A stretch of DNA of 64,000 nt from Plutella xylostella (taxonomy: Eukaryota; Arthropoda; Insecta; Lepidoptera; Plutellidae). The notes beneath the pieces were generated by a model. That model made no database searches. It was not told the origin of the DNA and was given only the letters and a program-made list of their open reading frames with translations. Below, piece after piece: positions 40,799-54,100 of this stretch. The stretch covers positions 4,030,001 through 4,094,000 of the forward strand of contig NC_063988.1 in assembly GCF_932276165.1 (NCBI RefSeq), in the 5' to 3' direction. Each line of letters opens with the position of its first letter. The first letter of the stretch is position 1. Made by a program: the position numbers and the translations under genes.

Positions 40799-43769
40799 AA
40801 AAGAACACTATATAGCTCGCGGCGCCATCATTTACATTCTAAATTATTCCACCTACCGCACTGTGGTCAGATTAACTTTTTGTCCAGAAGATCTTGACAA
40901 GCTTCAACTTATTTTATTTATGAAACGAATTTAGTAAAAATATTAAACCGCCTCTAACCACGGTTTATGCAACTCGAGCGAATTGACACGAAAAAATATA
41001 AAAGCGAAAGTCAGTGCTTTTTATAATTGTGCAGTTGTTTTTCTAATTGATGAGTGCACATCATCTGCACATTATAAACGTGGTTCTATTGTTAGTTTAG
41101 TTTTTACGCGACACGTTATGTCGCTACTAATCATCTGTTCAATAATCTTTATTGGAGTATCATCCGTGACAAACTACAATTAAGCAGTTAGATAGGTATA
41201 ACGTCATAATTAAATGCGATAGAGAGTTTCTATAGTCATCAAGGCCATCTGCTAACAGTTCAATGCCGTTTTGTAATACTGAATTTCAGACAGTTTGATA
41301 TTTCCTAGATATTATGTTAAGGGTTCTTGATACCTGCTTAAATAAAGATATGGTAATTTTTCTAAGTTAACCATAAATTTGTGAACGATTACACGATAAA
41401 ATCTTCCTATTATTAGCGCTCCATAAAAGTTTGGACTAATCGCAACAAAAGCGCAAAAATATTCAAGCAATAATAATAGTATTTTTAAGGGGAATATTCT
41501 CAGGCCCAGGGATGCGCGTTTATGAGCATGGGACGGCTCGTTAATTGCATTTTAGAACCAGTAATCGCGAGATTCTTTTTGTAATCCGTGCGCTGGCGGG
41601 TCTGTATCGTTAAGTTCAAATTATATGCCGGTGGTGGGTGTTTGTATATTTACGATGTTGATCAAATAGCGTAATAAAGCTGGCACGGGAATGTGCATGC
41701 GCATGCAGTAGGTCCACAATAAACTTAACTCGATCCTTATTCACGTCCACGCACCTAGAGCCTTTATAAGTGTGCTTTAAATAACAATGATTTATTGTGA
41801 GGGCTTTATTTTTCCCAGCAGAGTGAGGTGAGATCCCGCAGGATTGTGCGGCGGAGGCAGTAAAGAGGTTGATTTATCGCCGCCCGGCGCGGCGCGGGGG
41901 GGACTCGTGTATGTGCATACTAATTTTCTTTAGCCATATCCTCGTGTAGAAATGCTGACGGGTCTAACTTTACACAGCATCTTAAGCTGGGTTCACATTT
42001 ATATCATTTACGTATATGTACTTATATTTCTAAATATTGTGTCCAACTAGCCATCATGATACGGGGAAATGGTACAAAAGTGGACCCAACTTTAGGAAGC
42101 TACCGAAGTAGAGCGTGAGTTTTGTGAAAATTCAAATGTGTTCTGTGATCCGACACGCTGCATGCCATAAGTACGATTCAACACCTCATGAGTTCGCTAC
42201 ATTAAAACGTTTTTCTAAAGTAACTTAAAATAGTTAACCTAATGTTTTCATAAAAACATCTTTAATTCGGTTCTAGTGCCTGTGTAGAAGCAGAATTTAA
42301 AAAAAAAACTTAGATCTATCTCTGTTTGTCTTAAAAATAAAGAAATGTTTCCTTGAAGTAAAATTAGCTAACTTTAAGATTTTATGTAGTTTCCCTCCAG
42401 GTCCTGTAATACCTTACCCCCGATGTATAAAAAAGGTTGACAGAAACCTTTTGGTCTTGTTTTGTCTTACTAAATAAATTACCGTAAAACAAATCAACCG
42501 TGTAATCTATAAATATTATATGTGGCTCATTCCTTACCGAGATTACGAACAGTATATATGTATAACACTTCTACTAGGTTATAACTAATAAGTACTCGTA
42601 TAATATATTATAGATGTAAATTATGCATGCTGACGAATACATCCTATCTCACCAGTCCACTCCTATACTCCTATCTTAAGAGATACAGCACAGAAAAAGT
42701 AGCTTATTATGTGCATAATTTATTATAAAAAATCAACTACGTACGTATATTTTTAAATGTAAGTAACCTATTTAGGTACCTACATATTCTATCCATCGCA
42801 ATTTATAAAGGTCCATATAAAAGTAAAGGTGTCTTATTATATTAATAACGTAATAGCCATAGCGTGTAAAATACAAGTACGTAAGTAACTATACTTACTT
42901 TAGTGCTCATATTGTAGGAACAATTACTTACAGTGTCCATTTTCAAGTGGTACCTAGTTATAATATTAATCATTTAGAGCTATTAAGTACGTGTCTTCAG
43001 GGGGAAGATAAACGTACGATGAAAACGTCGTATTATGTTAATGAAAGTCAGTTGCCTAGCCACCGTCACAGGCTCCACCAATGCTGGGACCATTAATATA
43101 ATTTTATACAAAATGGTTGCTCTTATTACAGGTAGATAAAGGCGATTTATCAGCCAGATCTAACGTAATGAGATATATTATAAGATATGGTAATAACAGC
43201 TAGTTAGTCTGCGGACGACAATGCGGCTAGCTTCTGTTGTGGATAATTAAGATACCCATTTTAGGATTTTGTATGCGAAAGATAGAGCCAATTTATTGCG
43301 AGTTATTATTTCAAGTTTGTTGGTTAAGACTGCCCTGCTTTAGTGCGGTAGTTATTCAGTCCTACGAATTTTACGTATGCAACAGAACATTTTTATTGAA
43401 ATGGTTCTCACTGTCATCTTCATAAAACTAAATGCCTACCGTTTAAGATATTTTTTTCATGGCTCTTTGTATTTAGAACAAAAATACTAATTATTTATTT
43501 TCTTCATAAAAATGGTAAATTGATTTGAAGAAAATAGTAGCGGATCAAAAAAAAAGTTTTATCTTCCGATACCAACTGAAGTCAACTGAAATGGTAAAAG
43601 ATAATGCTCATCACCTTAGGTTCACCACTATACCTATCACAACACCTTGTACATATATCAAGATGTACATACGACATTCATGAAAAGTTTCCCTAGTATT
43701 ATTAGAAATTTACGTTAGCTACCTACTCGTAAATTTAGACCTCAACAGTTCTCAAAACAAACTTTTCAG

Positions 43770-43814
43770 CCGAAAATCTAAAAAAGCTCACAGAAAACTA
43801 TCAACGACTTCAAG
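43770..43814 (+). other. Possible 45-base exon on the plus strand
   Basis: Bounded by a textbook acceptor (AAACTTTTCAG) and donor (AAG|GTAAGTAAG). One frame is open and reads as a charged helix, ENLKKLTENYQRLQ. No partner exons were found on this strand, so this may be chance or part of an unseen gene or element. Confidence 0.2.
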
Positions 43815-43865
43815 GTAAGTAAGCCGTCAGCCGGCGGGCGGGGTCGTCGCCCGGGATACTCACGA

Positions 43866-44040
43866 TAATGAATAGTTCAGATCAGCGCAGTTCACAGAAA
43901 CTGAAAGCGTCAAGTATCACTAGGGCTTCACAATGGACTCGGGGCGAGTGTGTGCGCGGGACATGGCGAGCGCGCGGCGCGGCGGCTGGCTGAGGACTGG
44001 GCGCGCTGGGCGCCGGGGCTGCCAGTCGTCGCGCTTTGTT
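43866..44040 (-). promoter_or_regulatory. GC-rich block, candidate first exon and promoter on the minus strand
   Basis: A GC-rich block stands out from AT-rich DNA. On the minus strand it contains TTTCAGTTTCTGTG, an insect initiator-like TCAGTT, followed about 30 bases later by TTATC|GTGAGTATC, a good donor. It lies upstream of the receptor gene, whose 5'UTR begins with an acceptor. On the plus strand the same block has a 36-codon ORF from 43932 that resembles nothing known. Speculative. Confidence 0.25.
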
Positions 44041-44085
44041 TAGATCCTGGTGAAAATAACATAATACCTAGTCATCGACTGTTAG

Positions 44086-46450
44086 TCTTCACCCCAGGAC
44101 AAACAGTTTTTCTTCTGCACCCGTCAGGGCGTAGGGCTTGTGGCCTTTGAGGATGCCCTCATTACCCGGGCTTCAGATCCAGGGCCTACTAGCTCCTGGG
44201 TCCGTGGTGGCCGCCTGTTCACTCAGGCGGCGTGATGTTGGAGGTCTGCATCATCAACGGGTTGCCGAATGCAACAGCTCCCGTGGAAGTAGTTAGGGAC
44301 GGGTTATCTTATTGAGGTGCTCTAATTATCTGTGATAGATATAGACATGGGGTGAGGTGCTTAATTTCGTTGGACCGACCAACTTAGGTTACCGGTTTCA
44401 GGTAGTGACCGCATAGATGCGAAAGGCAGAAGACGCTGGTTGGCAATGCCTAGCAGTGCATGATTTTTTTATGATATTGAACGATTACGCTTTTATTATC
44501 AGTATTATAAACATAAATTTTATGATTTATCAATGAAAAGTTAAACTGACTAAGTTCCCATAAAACATGCGTAAATACCCTAAATTCGGGGTAGTGGTAT
44601 ATAGTCTGGCAACACCAGGTGGCTGCGGGTGCTCCAGTAGCGCGTCGTGCGTGACGCGAGCACGCGGGGATGCGCGCGCGCAACGCCGACAAGCACTCGG
44701 CTACGCGCTTGCGCGTTGATGTCTAATGTATTGGACGCTGAAACGCGGTCAACTTTTTTGTCGCGATTTTATATTTTTTAATGCCTCATTCGGCAAAAAA
44801 TGTTTCTCTCAGTATTTTTTTGGATGATGAATTAATAAATGAAACATTCTTATAGAATTTTACACTTACTAGCAAAATAAATGTTGTTCAATAATGCGCG
44901 CTTGCGCGTTGATGTCTAATGTATGGCGCGCGGCTACGCTAGGCCGCGATCTAGTTATGACGAATGTCAATACGACTGTTACATTTTTTTATATTAATTT
45001 TTCTTATGGATACTTATTTCATTTCTAGTATTTTCTGTGTTTGTAAAAATAAATAAATACTTAATTAAATAAGTAGATATATTGACATTGCAGACGTATT
45101 GAGAACTCCTTTGTTTTAAGTCGAATAAAAGGTTATTTTATATAGAGGTAAGTAAAGCACCTTTTAAGTACCGATATAAACTATAAATTGTAGATTATAT
45201 GTAAGCAGTACTTACTCCTTATACAGGGTGATTCACACATGGACCGACAAACAAAACGATGATAGAGGAGTTCATGGGAAGTATTTTCATTTTTGAGACC
45301 TACCACTTTAACCTTAATTTTTCGTCATATAGTGTGACCCCCCTGCATCCGTGCGCCCAGTGGCTTCCACCCACCACTTCACGTTGCACCAGCTCATCTG
45401 CATACAGCGTGCGCGCGATCACGCCCGCTCGAGAAGCATTCAGCATCTCAGATGCGACGATAAATCGAATGTTTTTAAACAATCGTGATTTCCTTCGAAT
45501 GGTGCGGCTTCTGCGGCTCGGCTTTACTGCGGCGTCGTCCCTCGGTGCAATATATTTAGGTATTGTCAAGGAATGGGTGGTTATATAGAACTACATGGCA
45601 AAAATGGTTCAAAAAACTATTGTTGCCCGCGAGCTACGATTGGACTTTTTTTCCTAAGGGAATTCCGGAATAAAAAGTATAGCCTTTATATACATGGGTT
45701 AAACCAGGGTTTCATCTCTTTGTCATCAAAATAATTCCAGGCGTATTCCCGTGAAAGAGAATCAAACAGTATATTACACTTATTTTATATCCATACTACT
45801 TACATTTTTTTCCATTTAGAAAGATATAGGTACGTTGTACGTCTTCTTAACTACTTGGGTGAAAACGCATTGAAGTTAAGTTTGTAAGTAAATTAATGAT
45901 ATAAAATGTATACAAAGTACCATCAAAGTGCACGAGTATTCTTGCCCGTGCGTCACAGGTATGGTTAACTATAGCAACAACGATAAGTAAATGTATTCAA
46001 TCTTCCATATAAGTACCTAGTACCTACGTCGCTTCGTTCAATTGAAGCAAAAACGAAGATAGTTTTAGAATCCCGCTCGCTCACCATGGCCTTGCGAGTA
46101 CTGGAACTAATGCATATTAAACGATGCCCACTCCCGCTGCAGTAACGACTTACATCCATTCAGTGTTTCTCCTCTTCTAGATGCCATGTTGGCACTATTC
46201 ATCTCAAGCTAAATCCTACTGTATTGGTGCAGTCTTTAAGAAACTTGAGTCAAAACATCAGCGAGGAAAAATTTCCAGGTTCAAGGTAAAGCATTGTGAG
46301 TTCAGAGTGGGGCCTATCCCGAGTTTATTTAGATTAATTCGCATGAAACGATTTTTAAATGCTGGCTATAAACACTATGGTGTAATAATAGGCTTGGATT
46401 GATGGTGTGTGAATCAATTTGAGCGTGGTCTGATGAACCGTGGATGGAGC
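44086..46450. other. No gene recognised; repeat-like pieces
   Basis: Contains a GC-richer stretch (about 44100-44300) resembling retroelement 3' sequence, two copies of GCGCTTGCGCGTTGATGTCT (about 44705 and 44894), and a block starting ACAGGGTGATTCACACATGG (about 45226) of the kind that begins DNA transposons. The 89-codon minus-strand ORF at 45300-45569 is inside that block and matches nothing I know. The rest is unremarkable AT-rich DNA. Confidence 0.35.
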
Positions 46451-47379
46451 GTGGTTTAATGAGTCATTTGTATCTATCTATATCTAGGTAGCTAAAGTAA
46501 GGAATGCATTTTTATGTAATTACTGAACAATATTCACTGGAACAGGTTTACAAAGTCAAGTTCAATACTTACTACTGAACCAAAATATATGGAGCAGATG
46601 CTTTTATTCGCGTTTTCACTTACGCTAGGTAGAGTCCATTGTTTATTCCACACTTCCGGATCAGTATTTTAAAAAAGGTTCAGTTTTCACAATAAAATTA
46701 CATAACGAAGTACTTAGATATTAAGATAGGTACTTATTTATAAGTATCTATTATAAATTACTTCTACTACTATTATAAATGTGTTATTCTGTACTAAATA
46801 CATAGTTATGTATGTATAGTACCTAGTTATCCGTATTATATTATATTTGTAGTATTATATTGCTTACTTTTTTCTTCACCATTTTCCTAAAATTGTGTTG
46901 GATCGTAGCACTGCTCCTTATTGTTTAACACAGACATGCGTTGCGTACACCGATAGTGATATCTGAAATTACAATTATAGAAAAACCCTATCATTTAAAT
47001 TCACTGTACGCTGTTATTAAGCAAAAAAGAATATCATTGCTTCAATTTAAAACTCTCTACAGTAAATGAAAGTTAAAAGAACCACTTACGGATACTAAAT
47101 ACTTACGTGTAAGTACCCACCTGAGTACCTTGTATACTTTTCTACTAAGCAGACGGCACGAATAGTAATTTACTGCTTCTCGAATGGAGGAAACCATAGA
47201 AACAATCCATGCGGTTTCTTATCCGAGTACTTGGTACCTAAGTACTGAGGTGAATAGAAAAAGTGTCACAGTTCACAGAGCTTCGAAAGTTGGGTCGTGT
47301 GCGACTACGTACGTACTCGCTGCCCAAGTAGCAAAAATATGTGCAATAAAGGTAACGGCCACGTTCCTGTTTTGCTAAT

Positions 47380-49280
47380 ATGTGCTGTAAAAGTCCCGTA
47401 ATTAGTCGAATAATGGTCACGGCAGCGCTGTCTCGACGCGAAAAGGGCACAAATTATACAGCAATTCAGTGCTATGAAAGTCGAGTGATTGTAACCAAGA
47501 AGCTTATATAGTAGGTTAAAAGTCGAGTAAAAGTAAACTGTACCCAATTTAGGGTTGTCATAGCAATTTTGTTGCAGCTTCTACACTAAGGGTGCAGTAA
47601 CAGCGATGTGGTGCTCATTAATCGACTAATAAGTAGAATAATAGCTGTCGAGTTGCTACAACTCTTCATTTTTGTGGGATAAATGCAACAAAATTACTTT
47701 TTCCCCACTATTTAGCTGAATTTTAGTCACACTGTTGCAGAAAAATATATGGAAGAAAATCTGTGGATTATTGTGACTGATCTATCGTAATGACTGATTA
47801 CAAAAGCATAAAGGTAAGTAAGTCTCCATTAATAACTAAATGAGTTATTACTAGTGCAATTTCTATTGTTGCATTTTACACATTCGTATACGAAAAATCT
47901 TAGGCGCATTTAACTTTATCGATAAAGTAATAGGAATTCTTTAACATATGTTTAAGGGCTACGTTAAATCTTTCTTAAAAAATAGTAAATATGGTCAAAA
48001 TTAATTAAATAAATTATAAAAATAAAATAATAACCATGTTTGTTCGTATATCGCTATTACAGCACTGCTAATCGATTTTTGATGCAATAATAGTTACAAT
48101 GTTGCACTAATAGCAAAACAAGCAGCCATCATTAAATAAATTTAGGGTTCCTCAATGCAAAATCCTTAGCTTGACTAACCCGAGTTGGGGTGAATGTCAT
48201 TTGATGTATTTTATTAAATGTAATTAATTAACGATTGGTTCATATTTGCTTCATTTCATACTTAATGATAAATTAGCAACTAGGTATATAATTATAAAAA
48301 AAAACTTCATTTTCTTCACACGATGAAAAATTTATTACATTGATTTTCAGAATAGAATATAGCAAACATTTAAAAGTGATTGATTGATTGCAAAGCAAGC
48401 AAGTATACAACTTGAATAAAGCAGAAAAGATACTAATCACGCTTTTTTTCCAGAATGGTTTTCAAGATTGTGCAGACAATTGAGAAGGGAGGATATGTTT
48501 TATGGACCGAGACACCAGGCCCACGATTTCTTCAGTTGTTTTCTGTGGAACAACGGAACCACTTGACGTTTCGGCCATCGCACTTGACGAATTTTGAGAC
48601 AAATACTTTGTTTGAACCTTAGTTTGAATTTTTCCGTATCTTTGTTTTAATTTTCTTTTTTAATTTCCATGACTTGTAATCCATTTTATCACGTAATAAA
48701 AAAATGAATGTGCAATGGAATTATTTATTTGCTTGTCACATTAAAATACTATAAACTGTATAAACGTAACCAAAATGCTGTTACTGAATTATTTATCGAA
48801 TTAATGTGCCATAAGAGCATTTCAAATAGTATGTGAGCTATTACAGTTATTTGAAAGCTTTTATTCGAAATGTAGATTAATGAAGCTATAAGAGTTACAA
48901 TGATGCAGTATAGTAAAATAAAATCTTTTATTCAGCAAATTAGATCCAAATAATACAATGATGAGTAATAGTTCTATAATAGCAACCTGAACAATCAATA
49001 AGCGAATTAATAACTCTTAAAGCTCTCTTTCAGCACTAATGTGTGCGTTAAATAAAATAAAGCAGCTTTTATAGAAATGTCGAATAAACGGGCTATATAG
49101 GTCGAATATAGGTCGAGTAGATGTGTATTCGACATTGTTACAGCGCAAATTAGATAAAAATGCTTATTAATAGCTGTACCACTTTTATGGCACAATCTAG
49201 TAAAATTTCAGCCATTAATCAATACTTATTCGATTTTAAGTGCTATAAATGGGCCCTTATTCGACCATTTTGCTTGTTGG
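47380..49280. mobile_element. Candidate DNA element with dense subterminal TCGAATAA-like repeats and an ORF remnant
   Basis: Two flanks (about 47390-47660 and about 48790-49270) are filled with variants of GTCGAATAA, TCGACTAATAA and TCGAGTA, mixed with TGTTACAG/CTGTAAC words, in both orientations. Between them, ATG at 47792 opens a short exon ending in AAAG|GTAAGT, and an acceptor TTTTTTTCCAG (48443-48453) leads into MVFKIVQTIEKGGYVLW, a sequence like the N-termini of some insect transposon proteins (from memory). The remainder of the protein is missing. Ends and target duplication not determined. Confidence 0.45.
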
Positions 49281-49769
49281 GTGGTTTACGTAACAATACC
49301 CATAGAAACATTCCTGCACATATTACATTCATACAAATATCTAACTAAGTACTTATGCGTAACAAATAATTACACAGCTTCACTTCACTCGGACAACCAT
49401 GGGAAAGTAGCTTTTATGACCCTTCAACTTCTGCTTTATTTGAGGGCAATAAAATTGTTTACAAGCATAAATTATTTTATTATGGATCAGTGATTTTTAT
49501 GTATACAGTTTGTGATTATAAGTTGCTTTTCATATATAGGTGGTTTAAGAATTACCTACATGTTCCTTGACCTTCCTACAGTAGACAGCCTCAGGAAGTC
49601 AGGACTGATGATCTTAGAAAGATAAGCAGACAGCTGCAGGTGAAGATTACATTTTATAGTGTTGAGAGAGATGGAAATCGAAGGATTCTGCGACATCTAG
49701 GCAGTATAACTATAGAACTGCATGCCATAGAATGGTTCTATCACAACGGCAAAAGTGATAAACACTAGT

Positions 49770-50102
49770 TCATCTTCTAGTGTTTGTCACCGACACGCTA
49801 AGCAGAAGCGCTGACAGTGCGGCTCGCGTCGCCACGGCGTGCTTATACTTTCCCGTTCCACTCCGCCGCCTGTATTGATGAGCGTTTCTTAGATACTGAG
49901 CACCGGCCACTGCAGCGCACCACTCTCGTAAGTGACCCCAATCATCCACGCGTGAAATGCATTCGAACATAGAAAATACATCATAGCGCGATGATGCTCC
50001 AAACGTCACAATTTTCTCAGACTGGGACCCCGAAGAATTGGAGCGCAGCATGCGACTATATTTACGACCGGCAGTGGCTTCACTAGATGAGTCGGTATCC
50101 AC
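49770..50102 (-). CDS. Hypothetical 110-codon ORF
   Basis: Minus-strand ORF with a real ATG, beginning MDTDSSSEATAGRKYSRMLR, Ser-rich then Arg-rich, richer in GC than its surroundings. About 90 bases upstream is TTTCAGTCG, which could be an initiator. No homology is recognised and no donor is clear. It could be a small gene, a 5' exon of the receptor gene, or a chance ORF. Low confidence that it is translated. Confidence 0.2.
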   Translation of the reverse strand: MDTDSSSEATAGRKYSRMLRSNSSGSQSEKIVTFGASSRYDVFSMFECISRVDDWGHLREWCAAVAGAQYLRNAHQYRRRSGTGKYKHAVATRAALSALLLSVSVTNTRR

Positions 50103-50362
50103 TATAACGTCTCATTTGCATGTAATTCAATATGCCATTCGTGTAGAAATGAGAGTTATTAGACCAAACACATTCTTCAGACGACTGAAAAGAGCGCACT
50201 CACACAGAAAGATTAAACTGACATGTTATAAATAAATGAAAACAACTGAAGCGTATTCTCCAAACGGCATTTAATGTAATCCGCTCCTGAAAAAAGAGCT
50301 CACAATATTTCAAACAATGTTTCGTAGCAATGCAAAAATAGGAAACTAATTTAATTTATAAT

Positions 50363-50368
50363 TTTATT
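50363..50368 (-). terminator. Candidate CUEDC1 polyadenylation signal
   Basis: Minus-strand AATAAA about 800 bases past the CUEDC1 stop, in AT-rich sequence. Other hexamers exist further on, so this is only a candidate. Confidence 0.3.
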
Positions 50369-51161
50369 ACATAATATATATAATATATTTTCACAATATA
50401 ACATTAAAACGAAACAGATATCGTTAATTTGTATCAATTAACATCTAAACAAAGAAGTTCAAAAACGGGGAAAAAACTAAAAATAAGTTTCTACTAATGC
50501 TATAATGAGATCAATTTGGTAAAGCGATGATCATGTTCACTGCAAACTTTGGTTGGAAACTGATGATGTACCTATTCTAACTACGTACACCTATCATCAT
50601 TCGGAGGACAGGGCATGTTCTAATCCAAAACGAGCCACATCAGGCAAAGTAAACAATGTTACCTACGAATAACTAACGGTATATCTAAATTCGTCATTGA
50701 AACAAAGCAATCTACTTATCCTGTCAACTATTACTGTTATTTACAATTTCTATCTAAGTAAGTATAAGGTGGATTATCCTATACAACTTTCAACCACATA
50801 ATCATATCAGCCTTTCTTGGAAATCCTAGCTTATCTCGCGACAGTTCACAGACGTTGGAGGCGCGGGCACAATGGTAATGATGGTGTCCCCGGGTCATAC
50901 AAAGCAAGGGAGTTATAAATATAGCTGGGTGCCCACTGGGTGCCTGTAGCCCAGTTTAACCGCTACTCTATGGTGCGTATTCTACACATAAAGAGCTCCG
51001 GTGACATCGTCGTATCCCATCTTTAGTTTTCCTCTTCATCCGTAGAAGGTACCATAGCTTCTTCGTATCTTCATTCCGCGCCCCCCAGTGTGCCGTGTCC
51101 CCTATAAGGTTGGTGTCACTAATAGCGGGCAGGGCACGCGGGGGGCGCGGGGGGCGGGCGG

Positions 51162-54100
51162 CTACTTGGCGGGGCGCTCGTCATCATCACTGTGCTCCTC
51201 CTGCAGCAGCAGGCTGTCGGGCGGCCCCCCCCGCGCCCCGCCCCGCGCCGGCGTCCGCGCGCTGCCCTTGCGCGACCCGCTGCCGCCCCGCGAGAACATC
51301 CGCGATAGTTGAGCGAACTTTTTGCGCGATACTGAAAGTAAGACAAACTATTATTACTAATAGGTGGTATTTGTTCAAAAAATATTGAATCATACTTAAG
51401 TACAAGTAATTGGTTTTTAAAGTTTCTGCCTACGCTAAAACGAGCCTTAGGTAACTCACATTTGCCCATATTCTTTAATCTCTCTTTAAACACCGCTTCG
51501 TCATCCGGCGCCTTGCTGTTGCCCTGCTCGCTGTCCAGCGCCGCCATGAACTCCTGGTTCCAGCGCAGCTCGGCCATGAACTCCTCGTTCTGCAGGAAGG
51601 CGGCGATCCTCTCGTCGTCCATGTCGAGGCTCAGGTCCACGCGCGCGGCGGCGCCGGCGGGCAGGCGGAGGAAGGTGGGGGGGAGGGTGCCCAGCATGCG
51701 CGGCACCCACTGCCGCCGCACCGACAGCGGGATCGACGGGTCCTCCGGGTCTCTGCAACAGGAATACACACCAGATATAGGTAAATCTAGACATTAGCCT
51801 GTCATTAGGCAGGCATTGGTTAGTGATTAGTTTTTTGTTAGTTTAAAAGATGTAAGTAGCAAGTACATTTTATTTTTGCTCCAGCTATATAATCGAAGCG
51901 CGCACGCTCTTTGCAATTTCCTCCGTCTCTTTTCAACATTCACTTAATTTTTACGGCTACTGTGATTTACGATGAATAGTTTGTAGACCGTTAAAATATA
52001 AGTAATAATTCGTATTAGTTAAGTATATTTTTTTACTGTTTATGAGATTTGTGGGTATTTAAGTTGGTACTTCAGCTTGTGCTGTAAATCATATTCAAAG
52101 CCTTAAACTTTACTCGCGTCGCTCAACTTTGACAGTGACCGTTAGAGGAAATATGGTTTTGCCCTGCCGATGCCGCATGGCTATTGTAAATTAATCACTC
52201 AGGCCTTTCAGGGGCAAATTGATTGATGAATTCATAAAGTCGCGGGGACTCCGTCGGAGATATAAGTTACCAATCTAGACATTCAATGAGATATCTTAGA
52301 ATGAGCCCCACTGGTTAACGTCAGGATAGCGATCGGGAGCGGACTGTGGCGGCGCGGCTCGCCAACTATGCGTATTGTTCTCGTGGGCTGTTGATTTGTT
52401 TCTTTATCACATTCAATATAAAACTGTCACATAGAAGCAGCTGGCAGAGCTAGCCGGCGATCCTGCTGCCCTCGCAATAGGGGCCAGTTTAGTTCCTATT
52501 TCGGTGCGGTAACAGATCGAGTCGGTTCAAGTTATAATGGACCAACATTACTTGAAATGGTGTCGCGCCGAGGACTGTCGCAGCTTGCGAATGAATCACA
52601 AACGTTTTGATAGCTTCAGAGATAAGTTCTCTTTGTTACTGCCGTGTTAACGATGCCAGCTTTATGCAAATGTTCCTATCCTATTAAAAGCTTCGTTCCT
52701 ATTACGTTACATTTACATTAGGTACCTACCTATAAGTACTTTGATAGTTATCGCCCTGTGATATTTTGTGAAGTGTGCTACGGCTATACTGAATAGGAAT
52801 AAGTACTTACTGTTAGAAGATAGAAGATAAGTTTATTTATTCATAAGAAAACACAAAAAAATTTAATGACAATACACCGCCAAACTGCAAAGCAGTTTAT
52901 TGGCAGTTATAAGCTCTCACTCATAATATAACTTAACTAATAAACTACTTAATAAACTAAGTTCTATTCTATCCTATTATAAGTACCTACACTTATAATA
53001 GGATAGAACAGAACCGGTTTCTGCAATCCACAAATGCAACAACAAACTACGCTGTAGTTCATTGGCATGTAGGTATGTATGTATTATATTTCCTAATTTA
53101 TATAAACTTCTATCGGGTTGTTGGATTGTTGATTGCAGCAACCGTTCTTTTACTATATAGCTAGGTTTATAGATATACTACTTCTTATCTAATTTGAAAG
53201 ATAACTAGGCAAACAGAGGCACACATGTACATGTTTAGGTATAGCTTTAACATAATTTGATACACTTTCTCAGTTTTTCATTGCTACAAAAGAATCTAAT
53301 AGGGATACTATAACTTTTTTCTTAAATACAGGTTTAGTAAAGGTATTGTTTCTTACATCGTCTGGAAGATCATTAAGAATCTTTGGTACCAAGTACTTTC
53401 GGGTCCGTGAACCGTAATAATTACATATTTTGGGTACATACAACTTTTTGTTGACAACTTTTCTTGTACTGATGCAATGTGAAATGGGGGTTTTAAACTC
53501 ACTGCTATTGTATTCCTCTAACAAAATGAACAACTTAACTTTTTCTTGGACAGGTAATATTTTACATGTACCATATAGTTTATCATAGTCAGGGCGGCAA
53601 TTTCTCTTTGTTTTATTATCAACCAATAATTTTATAAGCCTTTTCTGTATAGCATTTATTTGATCTAAGTAACTTTGGAAGGTGCACCCATAACTACTCA
53701 AACCATATGATATTATCGACTCTGCGAGTGCGTAGTAAACGGAGTACATGGTAGCTCTGTTTACTACGCCCCGCAGATGATACAACTTACACAATACAGA
53801 TCTTAACTTTGAACAGACATTATTTATATGTGATTTCCATGACATATTTTTATCTATTATAAGTCCCAGGTACTTGTACTGATTTACAAATTCAATTTCT
53901 GAACAGTTACAATTCGAACCGCTTCGATGTAAACATTCATAAGAATGGCCAATTATTTGTAGTTTATTTATTTTAGGTCTATTATATGGTGAACAGATGT
54001 GCATACATTTAGTTTTAGATAGATTAATAATAATGCCATTATCATGTGACCATTTGACAATGTTCTCAAGATCAGTTTGTATACATTTTTGGATAACATC

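Larger units (their letters stand above)
37226..43765. other. Gene-poor stretch; probable intron or regulatory DNA of the receptor gene
   Basis: No ORF here resembles a protein. There are GC-rich islands in AT-rich surroundings: around 38040-38140 (GACACGACGCCGCGACACG), around 39050-39220 and around 41820-41910. Such islands may be regulatory. Interspersed repeats lie at 39377-39720 and 40037-40798. Frequent GTACCTAC-like words give no coherent array. Nothing else can be supported. Confidence 0.4.

Noticed and set aside
45300..45569. 89-codon minus-strand ORF as a gene
   Set aside because: Located in a block beginning ACAGGGTGATTCACAC, typical of a transposon end; no recognisable domain or splice partner.
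51501..51794. Alternative frame that would let CUEDC1 exon 1 splice directly to 51752
   Set aside because: It gives an Arg/Gly-rich translation and loses the conserved blocks such as FLQNEEFMAEL, so a missing exon is more likely.
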